A DNA stretch of 64,000 nt, taken from contig CM076951.1 in NCBI GenBank assembly GCA_039566865.1, forward strand, positions 13,215,484-13,279,483, read 5' to 3'. The notes under the pieces are model-generated. The model saw only the letters and a list, made by a program, of their open reading frames with translations, did no database searches and was not told the DNA's origin. Source of the stretch: Aurelia coerulea (taxonomy: Eukaryota; Cnidaria; Scyphozoa; Semaeostomeae; Ulmaridae). Shown piece by piece: positions 1-12,744 of the stretch (its first letter is position 1; the number at the start of each line of letters is the position of its first letter). A program made the translations under genes and the position numbers.

Positions 1-3000
1 AAGAATGGGTCCCGATAATGTATTTACGAGCCTCTGCAATATTTCAAGCACATCAATCCAAAAGTTGCAATCTGACCTGTAAGATTAAGAATGGGTCCTG
101 ATAACGTATTTACGAGCCTCTGAAATACTTCAAGCACATCAATGGTTACAAGGAGATTTATAAGATTAGAAATGGGTCCCGACAATGTATCTCTGAGCCT
201 CTGCAACATTTCAAGCAAATCCATGGTTACAAGGAGATTTATAAGATTAAGAATGGGTCCCGATAATGTATCTATGAATCTCTGAATTATGTCAAGGATA
301 TGAATAGTTTCAATGTGATTTATAAGATTAGAAATGGGTCCCGATATTGTATCTACGAGCCACTGAAATACTTCAAGCACATCAATCCAAAAGTTGCAAT
401 ATGACCTGTAAGATCAAGAATGGGTCCCGATAATGTATTTACGAGCCTCTGAAATACTTCAAGCACATCAATGGTTACAAAGAGATTTATAAGATTAGAA
501 ATGGGTCCCGACAATGTATCTCTGAGCCTCTGCAACAATTCAAGCAAATCTATGGTTACAAGGAGATTTATAAGATTAAGAATGGGTCCCGATAATGTAT
601 CTATGAATCTCTGAATTATGTCAAGGATATGAATAGTTTCAATGTGATTTATAAGATTAGAAATGGGTCCCGATATTGTATCTACGAGCCACTGAAATAC
701 TTCAAGCACAACAATCCAAAAGTTGCAATATGACCTGTAAGATCAAGAATGGGTCCCGATAATGTATTTACGAGCCTCTGAAATACTTCAAGCACATCAA
801 TGGTTACAAGGAGATTTATAAGATTAGAAATGGGTCCCGACAATGTATCTCTGAGCCTCTGCAACAATTCAAGCAAATCTATGGTTACAAGGAGATTTAT
901 AAGATTAAGAATGGGTCCCGATAATGTATTTACGAGCCTCTGCAATATTTCAAGCACATCAATCCAAAGGTTGCAATCTGACCTGTAAGATTAAGAATGG
1001 GTCCCGATAATGTATTTACGAGCCTCTGAAATACTTGAAGCACATCAATGGTTACAAGGAGATTTATAAGATTAGAAATGGGTCCCGACAATGTATCTCT
1101 GAGCCCCTGCAACATTTCAAGCAAATCCATGGTTACAAGGAGATTTATAAGATTAAGAATGGGTCCCGATAATGTATCTATGAACATCGGCAATATTTCA
1201 AGCACATCAATAGTTTCAATGTGATTTATAAGATTAAGAATGGGTCCTGATAATGTATTTACGAGCCTCTGAAATATTTCAAGCACATCAATCCAAAAGT
1301 TGCAATATGACCTGTAAGATCAAGAATGGGTCCCGATAATGTATTTACGAGCCTCTGAAATACTTCAAGCACATCAATGGTTACAAGGAGATTTATAAGA
1401 TTAGAAATGGGTCCCGACAATGTATCTCTGAGCCTCTGCAACAATTCAAGCAAATATATGGTTACAAGGAGATTTATAAGATTAAGAATGGGTCCCGATA
1501 ATGTATTTACGAGCCTCTGCAATATTTCAAGCACATCAATCCAAAAGTTGCAATCTGACCTGTAAGATTAAGAATTGGTCCTGATAACGTATTTACGAGC
1601 CTCTGAAATACTTCAAGCACATCAATGGTTACAAGGAGATTTATAAGATTAGAAATGGGTCCCGACAATGTATCTCTGAGCCTCTGCAACATTTCAAGCA
1701 AATCCATGGTTACAAGGAGATTTATAAGATTAAGAATGGGTCCCGATAATGTATCTATGAATCTCTGAATTATGTCAAGGATATGAATAGTTTCAATGTG
1801 ATTTATAAGATTAGAAATGGGTCCCGATAATGTATCTACGAGCCACTGAAATACTTCAAGCACATCAATGGTTACAAGGAGATTTATAAGATTAGAAATG
1901 GGTCCCGATAATGTATCTAAGAGCCTCTGAAATACTTCAAGCACATCAATGGTTACAAGGAGATTTATAAGATTCGAAATGGGTCCCGATAATGTCTCTA
2001 TGAATCTCTAAAATACTCCAAGCACATCCAAAAGTCTTAATATGATTTATAAGATTAGAAATGGATCCCAATAATGTATCTATGAATCTCTGATATATGT
2101 CAAGCACATCAATAGTTTCAATGTGATTTATAAGATTAGAAATGGGTCCCGATAATGTATTTACGAGCCTCTGAAATACTTCAAGCACATCAATGGTTAC
2201 AAGGAGATTTATAAGATTAGAAATGGGTCCCGACAATGTATCTCTGAGCCCCTGCAACATTTCAAGCAAATCCATGGTTACAAGGAGATTTATAAGATTA
2301 AGAATGGGTCCCGATAATGTATTTACGAGCCTCTGCAATATTTCAAGCACATCAATCCAAAAGTTGCAATCTGACCTGTAAGATTAAGAATGGGTCCTGA
2401 TAACGTATTTACGAGCCTCTGAAATACTTCAAGCACATCAATGGTTACAAGGAGATTTATAAGATTAGAAATGGGTCCCGACAATGTATCTCTGAGCCTC
2501 TGCAACATTTCAAGCAAATCCATGGTTACAAGGAGATTTATAAGATTAAGAATGGGTCCCGATAATGTATCTATGAATCTCTGAATTATGTCAAGGATAT
2601 GAATAGTTTCAATGTGATTTATAAGATTAGAAATGGGTCCCGATATTGTATCTACGAGCCACTGAAATACTTCAAGCACATCAATGGTTACAAGGAGATT
2701 TATAAGATTAGAAATGGGTCCCGATAATGTATCTAAGAGCCTCTGAAATACTTCAAGCACATCAATGGTTACAAGGAGATTTATAAGATTCGAAATAGGT
2801 CCCGATAATGTCTCTATGAATCTCTAAAATACTCCAAGCACATCCAAAAGTCTTAATATGATTTATAAGATTAGAAATGGATCCCAATAATGTATCTATG
2901 AATCTCTGATATATGTCAAGCACATCAATAGTTTCAATGTGATTTATAAGATTAGAAATGGGTCCCGATAATGTATCTATGAATCTCTGAAATACTTCAA

Positions 3001-6000
3001 GCACATCTAAAAGTCTTAATATGATTTATAAGATTAGAAATGGATCCCAATAAGGTATCTATGAATCTCTAATATATGTCAAGCACATCAATAGTTACAA
3101 TGTGATTTATAAGATTAGAAATGGGTCCCGATAATGTATCTATGAATCTCTGAAATACTTCAAGCACATCCAAAAGTCTTAATATGATTTATAAGATTAG
3201 AAATGGATCCCAATAATGTATCTATGAATCTCTGATATATGTCAAGCACATCAATAGTTTCAATGTGATTTATAAGATTAGAAATGGGTCCCGATAATGT
3301 ATTTACGAGCCTCTGAAATACTTCAAGCACATCAATGGTTACAAGGAGATTTATAAGATTAGAAATGGGTCCCGACAATGTATCTCTGAGCCTCTGCAAC
3401 ATTTCGAGCAAATCTATGGTTACAAGGAGATTTATAAGATTAAGAATGGGTCCCGATAATGTATTTACGAGCCTCTGCAATATTTCAAGCACATCAATCC
3501 AAAAGTTGCAATCTGACCTGTAAGATTAAGAATGGGTCCTGATAACGTATTTACGAGCCTCTGAAATACTTGAAGCACATCAATGGTTACAAGGAGATTT
3601 ATAAGATTAGAAATGGGTCCCGACAATGTATCTCTGAGCCCCTGCAACATTTCAAGCAAATCCATGGTTACAAGGAGATTTATAAGATTAAGAATGGGTC
3701 CCGATAATGTATCTATGAACATCGGCAATATTTCAAGCACATCAATAGTTTCAATGTGTTTTATAAGATTAAGAATGGGTCCCGATAATGTATTTACGAG
3801 CCTCTGAAATATTTCAAGCACATCAATCCAAAAGTTGCAATATGACCTGTAAGATCAAGAATGGGTCCCGATAATGTATTTACGAGCCTCTGAAATACTT
3901 CAAGCACATCAATGGTTACAAGGAGATTTATAAGATTAGAAATGGGTCCCGACAATGTATCTCTGAGCCTCTGCAACATTTCAAGCAAATCTGTGGTTAC
4001 AAGGAGATTTATAAGATTAAGAAAGGGTCCCGATAATGTATTTACGAGCCTCTGCAATATTTCAAGCACATCAATCCAAAAGTTGCAATCTGACCTATAA
4101 GATTAAGAATGGGTCCTGATAACGTATTTACGAGCCTCTGAAATACTTCAAGCACATCAATGGTTACAAGGAGATTTATAAGATTAGAAATGGGTCCCGA
4201 CAATGTATCTCTGAGCCTCTGCAACATTTCAAGCAAATCCATGGTTACAAGGAGATTTATAAGATTAAGAATGGGTCCCGATAATGTATCTATGAATCTC
4301 TGAATTATGTCAAGGATATGAATAGTTTCAATGTGATTTATAAGATTAGAAATGGGTCCCGATATTGTATCTACGAGCCACTGAAATACTTCAAGCACAT
4401 CAATGGTTACAAGGAGATTTATAAGATTAGAAATGGGTCCGATAATGTATCTAAGAGCCTCTGAAATACTTCAAGCACATCAATGGTTACAAGGAGATTT
4501 ATAAGATTCGAAATGGGTCCCGATAATGTATCTATGAATCTCTGAAATACTTCAAGCACATCCAAAAGTCTTAATATGATTTATAAGATTAGAAATGGAT
4601 CCCAATAATGTATCTATGAATCTCTAATATATGTCAAGCACATCAATAGTTACAATGTGATTTATAAGATTCGAAATGGGTCCCGATAATGTATCTATGA
4701 ATCTCTGAAATACTTCAAGCACATCCAAAAGTCTTAATATGATTTATAAGATTAGAAATAGGTCCCGATAATATATCTATGAGCCTCTCCAATATTAGAA
4801 GGAGATTTATAAGATTCGAAATGGGTCCCGATAATGTATCTATGAATCTCTGAAATACTTCAAGCACATATAAAAGTCTTAATATGATTTATAAGATTAG
4901 AAATGGGTCCCAATAATGTATCTATGAATCTCTAATATATGTCAAGCAAATTAATAGTTATAATCTGATTTATAAGATAAGAAAAGGGTCCCAATAATGT
5001 ATCTATGAATCTCTGAATTATGTCCAGGACATGAATAGTTTCAATGTGATTTATAAGGTTAGACATGGGCCCCTATAATGTATCTATGAATCTCTGCAAT
5101 ATTTCAAGCACATCAATGGTTACAAGGAGATTTATAAGAGTAAGAATGGGTCCCGATGATGTATCTATGAACATCGGCAATATTTCAAGCACATCAATAG
5201 TTTCAATATGATTTATAAGATTCGAAATGGGTCCCAATAATGTATCTATGAATCTCTAATATATGTCAAGCACATCAATAGTTTCAATATGATTTATAAG
5301 ATTAGAAGTGGGTCCCAATAATATATCTATGAATCTCTAATATATGTGAAGCACATCCAAAAGTCTTAATATGATTTATAAGATTAGAAATAGGTCCCGA
5401 TAATATATATATATATATATGAATCTCTGAAATACTTCAAGCACATACAAAAGTCTTAATATGATTTATAAGATTAAAAATGGGTCCCAATAATGTATCT
5501 ATGAATCTCTAATATATGTCAAGCAAATTAATAGTTATAATCTGATTTATAAGATATGAAGTGGGTCCCAATAATGTATCTATGAATCTCTGAATTATGT
5601 CCAGGACATGAATAGTTTCAATGTGATTTATAAGATTAGACATGGGCCCCTATAATGTATCTATGGACCTCTGCAATATTTCAAGCACATCGATGGTTAC
5701 AATGTGATTTATAAGATTAGAAATGGGTCCCGACAATGTATCTATGAATCTCTGAATTATGTCCAGGACATGAATAGTTTCAATGTGATTTATAAGATTA
5801 GACATGGGCCCCGATAATGTATCTAAGAGCCTCTGAAATACTTCAAGCACATCAATGGTTACAAGGAGATTTATAAGATTAGAAATGGGTCCCGATAATG
5901 TATCTATGAATCTCTGAAATACTTCAAGCACATCCAAAAGATTTAATATCATTTATAAGATTAGAAATGGGTCCCGATAATTCATCTATGAATCTCTGAA

Positions 6001-6530
6001 ATACTTCAAGCATATCAATAGTTGCAATGTGATTTATAAGATTAGAAATAGGTCCCGATAATGTTTCTTTGAACCTCTGAAATATTTCAAGGACATGAAT
6101 AGTTACAATGTGATTTACAAGATTAGAAATAGGTCCCGATAATATATCTATGAATCTCTGAAATATTTCCAGCACATCAATAGTTTAAATATGATTTCTA
6201 AGATTAGAAACGGGTCCCGAAAATGTATCTATGGATCTCTGAAATACTTCAAGCACATCCAAAAGTCTTAATATGATTTATAACAATACAAATGGGTCTC
6301 AATAATGGATCTTTGAACCTCTGCAATATTTCAAGCACATCAATGGTTTCAATGTGATTTATAAGATTAGAAATTGGTCCCGATAATGTATCTTTTAACC
6401 TCTGAAATATGTCAAGGACATGAATAGTTTCAATGTGATTATAAGGTTAGATACGTGTCACGATAATGTATCGCTGAATCTCTGAAATATGTCAAGCACA
6501 TCAATAGTTACAATTTGAAGGAAAGGGTCC
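1..6530. repeat. 81-bp satellite array (about 80 units), open at left edge
   Basis: Spacing between successive copies of the core ATGGGTCCCGATAATGTAT is 81 bp almost throughout (for example positions 172, 253 and 334), with an occasional 86-bp variant (5 to 91). Units end in a variable linker, either CATCAATGGTTACAAGG-like or the 86-bp form containing AAAAGTTGCAAT. As 81 is 27 codons and stops are rare, both strands show short repetitive ORFs; the minus strand reads a 27-residue leucine-rich period containing LSGPISNLIN. Each 86-bp unit shifts the frame, so no ORF exceeds about 145 codons, which argues for non-coding satellite. Units from 1 to 4500 are very similar, while those from about 5000 to 6530 are increasingly diverged, as expected at an array edge. 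A short (TA)n run sits near 5403. Confidence 0.95.
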
Positions 6531-7060
6531 CAATACTTGAATCAACATTTCAAACATATCAAAGTTACAATGTTAGCTATAACATTAACTTTTTCTGCAA
6601 AATATTTCCAGGACATTAATGGTTATTATGTTATATGGAATATTAGCTTTTGGCATTGATTATTAATTTTTGCATAGGTATGATACTAGTATTTATTGAT
6701 TTTCAGCATATGGTACGTTTTGTTAAGGCCCCACAGTAATGTAGCTTTTAATCTTTTACTACGAAAAGATAATTTTTTCGAAAAATTGGATTTAACTGAT
6801 TTCAACCCAGTAAATCATATATTCAACCAATACTGGAGGAAAAGTTTTGTCTTCAAATTGGAGTTAACTGATAAAACATTTAATACAAGTAAAAGTGAGT
6901 ATTTTACATGATTATCAAAACATGTAAAAGTTAGCAAAATTATAAAGCACAGCATGCAGAAACATTTTCAAACAACAGAAACAAACGTAATCCTACCTGT
7001 TGTCCACCATCAGGCAACAACTCTACTTCCTAGGAGCAAAAATATTCAAATTGAAATTCT
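6531..7060. other. AT-rich spacer between satellite and foldback
   Basis: Satellite similarity fades by about 6530. The rest is AT-rich with only short ORFs (for example 6696-6911 on the plus strand) that show no recognisable domain. I see no gene here. Confidence 0.5.
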
Positions 7061-7518
7061 AGACCAGGCTAGGAATGTGGTACGGGTCACTTCTAAGCGG
7101 AGAAATTTAGATGGGTATTTTGAGGTACCTATGACCCTAGGCATCTTGGAACGTGATGGTGATCAGCGATCTGTTGGGGTTTAGGGGGTTAAATCGGGGG
7201 TTAAAGTTTGACCACTCTGAGCAAGCACCTCTGCGGAGGAGAACCAAGGTTTTCCTTTTAAATGGCGCACAGGATGGCTTAGATCTGACCAAATTAAGCT
7301 AAAAACCACTTTATAAAGAAGTTAGATGCTGAAGGATAATTAGTAGCTTCTTCAAACAATGGTCACGTGACATGAGATCACCCCCTTCCTTATATGGTAA
7401 CTATCAATAAATGGCCAAAAATGTGTTACGAAAAGAGGAAAATGCGACTGGAGTCACTTTTACGTTTTACTTGGAAGTACTTGCACCATGGTCAACGTAC
7501 CAAATACTACGTAATAAT

Positions 7519-7881
7519 TTAAAGGCAAATATCCTTGATACTCTGTGTCACTATTATCGCCATTTTTGTCGCAATCATCAAAGGAAATGTCATCTTCCAC
7601 TCTACCAGCAATTCTTCAATGCATTCTGGGAATGCACTCTCAGTCCACTTGATTTCAAATGTTGTTTCCCATCTATAACACGTATAAGCATTCTTTTGGC
7701 TGAGAGGTTCCTGGATTCTCGGGATAACATTTGCACGTAAAGTATGCAGTCGCAAAGATGATTGGTATGCAGGAGGCAACAATGTTTCTACTACTTTGTT
7801 TTGAATGAGGTAATTTCTGCCGAAAAGCTTCTTACAAGCGATATTCGCATTACTCTGACAACATATAAAATTTAAGCACAT
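7519..7881 (-). pseudogene. coding remnant in left foldback arm, transposon-like
   Basis: The minus strand reads about 120 codons, with segments LIQNKVVETLLPPAYQ and FEIKWTESAFPECIEELL. The right arm encodes the same peptide in the opposite direction at 8800-9085, with differences. Preservation of one reading in both arms suggests that the ancestral sequence was coding. A run ending in P-x2-IEEL after a W-rich segment is loosely like the C-terminal tails of some invertebrate DDE-type proteins, but I cannot assign a family. No start codon or splice context was established. Confidence 0.35.
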
Positions 7882-8799
7882 TTAGCAAGTTCTTCTATTA
7901 CTCTTCCTTTGATACGGAACGAGATGAGCCAAGGGCAGTAAAAATACGATTTTTTTTTACTTTTCAACAACCACTTTCCAACATGCTAAAGAAGTAATCG
8001 TCGACTGTAAATGCTTGAGATCCAGGTAAACATTTATTTTGACACTCAGACATCGATATATCACTGGAGTTTGACTCCTTTTCTGTGGAATCCTATTCCA
8101 AAAGCCAAGTATACATTTGTCTTTCTTTGAACTTTTGACAAAACTATCACCAAGATGTGTATATTAGCTGATTGTGACTTGATGGATTCCTTTGGCTTCT
8201 TTTCCAAAGCATGAAGGCAATGCAAAAGTAAGTTTCAGCTTCTTCTTGGTTGGTAGTCAGCATTTTTGCATTCGTTTCATTCGAAGACATCATTTTAGAG
8301 CTATGGTTAGGAAAAAAGTTCTGTGCAACAAATAGTATTGAGGGCTTTTTGACGATTTGTAGAGATCGTCTCGAAAATCAAATTGATCAGTCGACTCTTG
8401 TTTCTTTCATTTTTAACAGCCCTTTTTGATTTAGCTGGCTGACAAATTATCCGGCCAAAACAACTTCTCTTACTTTTTTCATTTGATTTGACAGGGTGCT
8501 CTTGGCATGTGTCTGTGACTATATCTACACTTTCATATCTACTTGGTAGAGTCTTTAGGAACTTTCATGTTAGCAGGACTCCATCACACATTTATGGGCA
8601 ACGATTACATCTCTTCCTTCTCTTCGAAATTGCAAATTAGCATATTGGAAAGGGGTTGTTAAAAACTAAAATTTATCAGTACTTTTATTGCCTTTGGGTC
8701 ATCTCGTTTCGTATCAAAGAAAGAGTAATAGAAGAATTGCTAAATGTGCTTAAATTTTATATGTTGTCAGAATAATGTGAATTTCGCTTGTAAGAAGCT

Positions 8800-9085
8800 T
8801 TGCGACAGAAATACCTCATTCAAAACAAAGTAGTTGATACATCATTGCTTCCTGCATACCAATGCATACTTTACGTGCAAATGTTATCGCAAGAATCCAG
8901 GAACCTCTCAGCCCAAAGAATGCTTATATGGGATATATCTCAGCATGGATGGGAAAGAACATTTGAAATCAAGTGGACTGAGAGTGCATTCCCAGAAGGC
9001 ATTGAAGAATTGCTGATAGAGTGGAAGATGACACTTCCTTTGATGATTGCGACGAAAATGGCGATAATAGTGACACGGAGTATCA
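8800..9085 (+). pseudogene. coding remnant in right foldback arm
   Basis: Inverted counterpart of the minus-strand remnant at 7519-7881, sharing YLIQNKVV, FEIKWTESAFPE and IEELL. It is cut off by the insertion starting near 9088, after which the frame runs into a G-tract. Internal differences (for example a shortened middle section) show independent decay of the two arms. Confidence 0.35.
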
Positions 9086-9087
9086 GG

Positions 9088-9814
9088 GAAACCCGGGGGG
9101 GGGCATTATGGCCCCCCCCAACCAAACATTGCTACACAGCTCTTTAACTATATGAGACAGAGTGCTGGTACGAACTGACTTTTCCTAAAATTTAATGCTC
9201 TACAAGATTCCACAAATTTCGTTTCAATTTTATGAGTCATGTGACCGCTGAATGCCCTTATTTGGAGAGATGTCACAAAGGAAACACTAAATTGCTTCTA
9301 GTTTGGCGAATTCTTGTTCAATTTTGTTTCAATTGGTGTCATTGAATTGCTCTCATTGCGAGCTTTCATATGATATATGCTTTGTTAATTTTCCTTTATG
9401 TTTATAGTTTTTTAGACGTATGACGTCATAGATATTTATGACGTCATTGTTTGAACAGGTGTGTAAACGATTAAAAATTAACATGTTATTTCATGAGAAA
9501 ATATGATGTTGTACAAGATTTTTAACCATTTTTAAGAATAAACTTTGTTTTCGCTAAAATATAGGACATTATTGCAGTTTCCATACATAACCTTATTGCA
9601 GACTGGTCACAACATATCTAGTTGCCTAGCAACAAGTCAAGTGACTAATTAAGTTTTAATTACCTAATTAGAATCACAATAGATTCTTGATACTGTGTAC
9701 AAAGTTACATCTTCATAACTCTATCGGTTCTGGAAATAATTAGGGGGGGGGGGCCATAATGGCCCCTCCCCAGGTGAGGAGTGAATAAAAAGAGCCCAGG
9801 TGGAATAGGGTTAA
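9088..9814. mobile_element. TTAA-ended MITE with paired TGACGTCA sites, inserted in foldback arm
   Basis: The right arm of the surrounding foldback breaks near 9088 and resumes at 9811 with TTAAATTAT, which the uninterrupted left arm also has. The right end reads AATAGGGTTAA, that is a CCCTATT terminus on a TTAA target, the arrangement of piggyBac-type ends. Near both ends are G/C-tracts around CATTATGGCC or GCCATAATGGCC. Two perfect TGACGTCA palindromes lie at 9421-9428 and 9439-9446. The left junction has lost about 10 bp of host sequence. Related copies lie at 20520-20895 and 40190-40510. Confidence 0.75.
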
Positions 9815-10289
9815 ATTATAACGTAGTATTTGGTACGTTGACCATGGTGCAAGTACTTCCAAGTAAAACATAAAAGTAACACCAGTCGCATTTTCCTCTT
9901 TTCGTAACACATTTTTGGCATTTATTGATAGTTACCATATAAGGAAAAGGGTGATTTCATGTCACGTGACCATTGTTTGAAGAAGCTACTAATTATCCTT
10001 CAGCATCTAACTTCTTTATAAAGCGGTTTTTAGCTTAATTTGGTCAGATCTAAGCCAGCCCGTGCGCCATTTAAAAGGAAAACCTTGGTTTTCCTCCGCA
10101 GAGGTGCTAGCTCAGAGTGGTCAAACTTTAACCCCCGATTTAACCCCCTAAACCCCAACAGATCGCTGATCACCATCACGTTCCAAGATGCCTAGGGTCA
10201 TAGGTACCTCAAAATACCCATCTAAATTTCTCCGCTTAGAAGTGACCCGTACCTCATTCCTAGCCTGGTCTATTAATGCATATCATGGC

Positions 10290-11640
10290 AAAATTCATTT
10301 TGCTGTTCCCCCATCCAGAGGTGTGGTCTCTTTTGTTAGTGGACATATTTGCCACTAAAACTCAAATTATATTCAAAGTTTGAATTTTGGTTCGAAGCTG
10401 ACTTCTACTTACCCTTACCCTTTCTTGGTGCAAGGTTACAGAGTTCTTGAACCAATACCTTCAGGATTTTTTGTTGATTATAACCAACACAGACACTGGA
10501 CTCCACTGAAAAGTCATTTTGCTGTTTCCCCCATGCAGTCGTCTTGTGCAATTTACTGCTGTTGTCTTAGTTGACACATTTATCCATCAAATACTATTTA
10601 AATCTAAAGTTTTGGCTCCAAGCTGACTTCTACTGTCAAGAGATATCCTATACTATTGATAGAGTTTTCTTGGTGCAAGGTTACAGAGTTCTAGAACCAA
10701 TTCCTTCAGGAATTTTGTTGATTATAACCAACACAGACACTGAACTCAAATGAAAAGTCATTTTACTGTTTCCCCCATCCAGTCGTGACTGACACTGCGT
10801 CAGTCACAAAATCATGTGATCAGTTTCTATTGGTAGCAACACAGCGACAACAACAGCGTGAAGGTGACGATGTAGTTTGTCAAACTGGGAAAATTCCCAA
10901 GCATCTTCAACTAAGTAGCGTAGGTACCATAACAGTCCATAATCATTGTATAGGCATTTTATACTGTCAACCCAAGAACCCGAGCATCTTCACAATTTCT
11001 ACATTTTTATTTCTTTCCTTTATTTGTTATTGTTATTCTCTATGTTATCAATCATATGTTAAATGTTATTTACTTTTATTACCTATTATTTGTACTTGGT
11101 ATCCAAGTAGTTCTTTTTTTATTCTGGAACGAAATTTCATTCTGGAATGAAATTCTATTACCAGTGTAGAGTCACTGTTTAAATTTCATTCTGTGATACA
11201 TCGAGCCACTACCATTACAGAGGTCTTAAACCAATACCTTCAGAAATTTTGCAGATCATAACCAACACAAAGACACTGCACTGAACTAACAATTCATTTT
11301 GCTGTTCCCCCATCCAGTGGTGTGGTCTCTTTTGTTAGTGGACATATTTGCCACTAAAACTCAAATTATATTTAAAGTTAGAATTTTCGTTCCAAGCTGA
11401 CTTCTACTTACAAGAGATATCCTATACTATTGATCGAGTTTTCTTGGTGCAAGGTTACATAGTTCTGCAACCAATATCTTCAGAAATTTGCAGATGATAA
11501 CCAACACAAAGATGCTGGTCTGGACTGAGCTAACAATTATTTTTGCTGTTTCGCCCATCCAGTAGTCTGGTGCAACTTACCGCTCTGTTGTTATTTGACA
11601 TATTTGCCCCTCTAATAACATTTAACCCTATTTGGACCGG
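10290..11640 (+). repeat. tandem repeats of about 200 bp
   Basis: The motifs TCATTTTGCTGTT(T)CCCCCATCCAG, GACATATTTGCCACTAAAAC, CCAAGCTGACTTCTACTTAC, TTCTTGGTGCAAGGTTA and ATAACCAACACA recur in the same order in four or more diverged copies (starting near 10300, 10510, 10755, 11295 and 11530). The repeats flank and partly include the 0.7 kb repeat copy beginning at 10786. No ORF of note. Confidence 0.8.
10786..11497 (+). repeat. 0.7 kb repeat, copy 1
   Basis: Near-identical to 13944-14654, starting at GACACTGCGTCAGTCACA and ending at GCAGATGATAA. The short ORF across it (10785-11150) is T-rich and present in both copies, with no domain. The end of the similarity marks where the viral-type element starts in copy 2. 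Confidence 0.9.
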
Positions 11641-11885
11641 GTTGAAAATTTGATATAATTGATATAATTTGAAGAACTCGTATCAAGTCTAGCGACAGGG
11701 TATCACAAGGAAAATTTAATTTGGAAAAAGGCGACATGGTATACTTTTGGCACATTTTTTATGCGACAGGGTATACTGTTGGCCCATTTTTTATGCGACA
11801 GAGTGCAGGGTGTGAAGACATTTTCCACACACCCCCGTCACTTCCCTAGTCAAGTACCCCCCCCCCCCCCGGGGCCAGCCATATC
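11622..11885 (+). mobile_element. TTAACCCTA-ended MITE fragment
   Basis: TTAACCCTATTTGGACC at 11622 has the same terminus, inverted, as the elements ending at 9814 and 20895. The fragment runs to a long C-tract near 11860 followed by GGGGCCAGCC. Internal sequence has short repeats of GCGACAGGGTAT. The far end is not defined. Confidence 0.5.
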
Positions 11886-12301
11886 AAATTAGAACAACTA
11901 ACATTTGTTAAAGGTTGATTATGGCTTTTAACAGTTGGGAAATGAAAATAAAATAAAAACTCTTGATGCATATCTTGGTTTTTGTTTTTTCTCTATCAAA
12001 TCTTAAAAGCTAAAAACTACAATATACAATTCAACTGTACCAATCATAACGGGGAAAAAGGTCATCAAGTTTCCACTATGACTTGGCTTTAAACATATAT
12101 GAAGTTCTTCATGGTGTAACCGGTGCGGTATATGCAAGGCTTTATTCAAGGCTGTTTGATCAAAAACTGTAAATTGAAATGAATTGTTATCTTATCTCAC
12201 CTGTTCTGATTTTGACTTCCACTCCTTGTGGATTCTCTTGAAGTCCGGGGCTGGATTAGCCGTGAATGGCACTGGCTATGGCAAAACAAAAGTAAACAAT
12301 G

Positions 12302-12322
12302 AGCATAATAATAATAATATAA
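12302..12322 (-). repeat. (ATT)n tail of LINE remnant
   Basis: AATAATAATAATATAATG on the plus strand is an ATT microsatellite in the orientation of the minus-strand LINE piece at 12495-12695. Several LINE clades (CR1/L2-like) end in short microsatellites, so this is the likely 3' end. Confidence 0.5.
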
Positions 12323-12494
12323 TGATTAATTTATTTACAGTTGGTGGAAGCAATAGTTTTAAAGAAAACTAATAAATACCAACTATTTACAATACAAAGT
12401 TCAAACATAATATAAACGTAAAATATATACAAGAATCTAGGTACACATCATCTGCAGATGTTGCAACTGCAAGTGTCTCCTTTCCAGCTCTTAA

Positions 12495-12695
12495 TCATAT
12501 TTTAAATTGATTTGTGTTTTGCGCAGCTTTTATCGTGTCAGATAATGTGTTCCACAATATGCTTCCTCTAAGGTGATAAAGAACTGTTCCCATAAAGTAA
12601 CGTATTGGTTTTAGGCATGAGGTTATTTGTTCGTAGGTCATATTGAATGTCCTTTGGTGTGAAGAACTGAAACATATCAATGCCTCGTTCCTCAA
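12495..12695 (-). pseudogene. LINE ORF2 C-terminal remnant
   Basis: The frame reads LRGSILWNTLSDTIKAAQN followed by FKI before the stop. This matches the conserved tail of CR1/L2/RTE-type non-LTR reverse transcriptase proteins (R-G-x3-W-N-x-LP-xxIK pattern). Only the last 66 or so codons are present. It abuts, head to head, an endonuclease-domain fragment on the opposite strand, as in a 5'-inverted LINE insertion. Confidence 0.7.
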
Positions 12696-12744
12696 TAGAT
12701 GATAAAAAATACAGATTCAAACCACATACCCTTTCCTAACATAA

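Larger units (their letters stand above)
7061..10271. mobile_element. 3.2 kb foldback element with long inverted arms
   Basis: The stretch beginning AGACCAGGCTAGGAATG at 7061 is matched in reverse complement ending at 10271. The pairing runs on through 7061-7940 and 8670-10271, giving arms near 0.88 kb around a loop of about 0.73 kb (7940-8670). The right arm is interrupted at about 9088-9814 by a separate TTAA-ended element. Arms have diverged by scattered substitutions, so this is an old inverted duplication or foldback rather than an assembly artefact. Both arms hold remnants of one coding segment (7519-7881 minus, 8800-9085 plus). Confidence 0.85.

Noticed and set aside
24..4398. Many 60-145 codon ORFs with a leucine-rich 27-residue repeat
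   Set aside because: They change frame at every 86-bp satellite variant, exist on both strands and have no stable start or end, so they are by-products of a stop-poor 81-bp satellite.
10785..11150. 121-codon ORF with hydrophobic FLFLSFICYCYSLCY stretch, repeated at 13985-14305
   Set aside because: Tempting as a conserved membrane protein because it occurs twice, but both copies are one recent 0.7 kb repeat and the T-rich tract explains the hydrophobicity.
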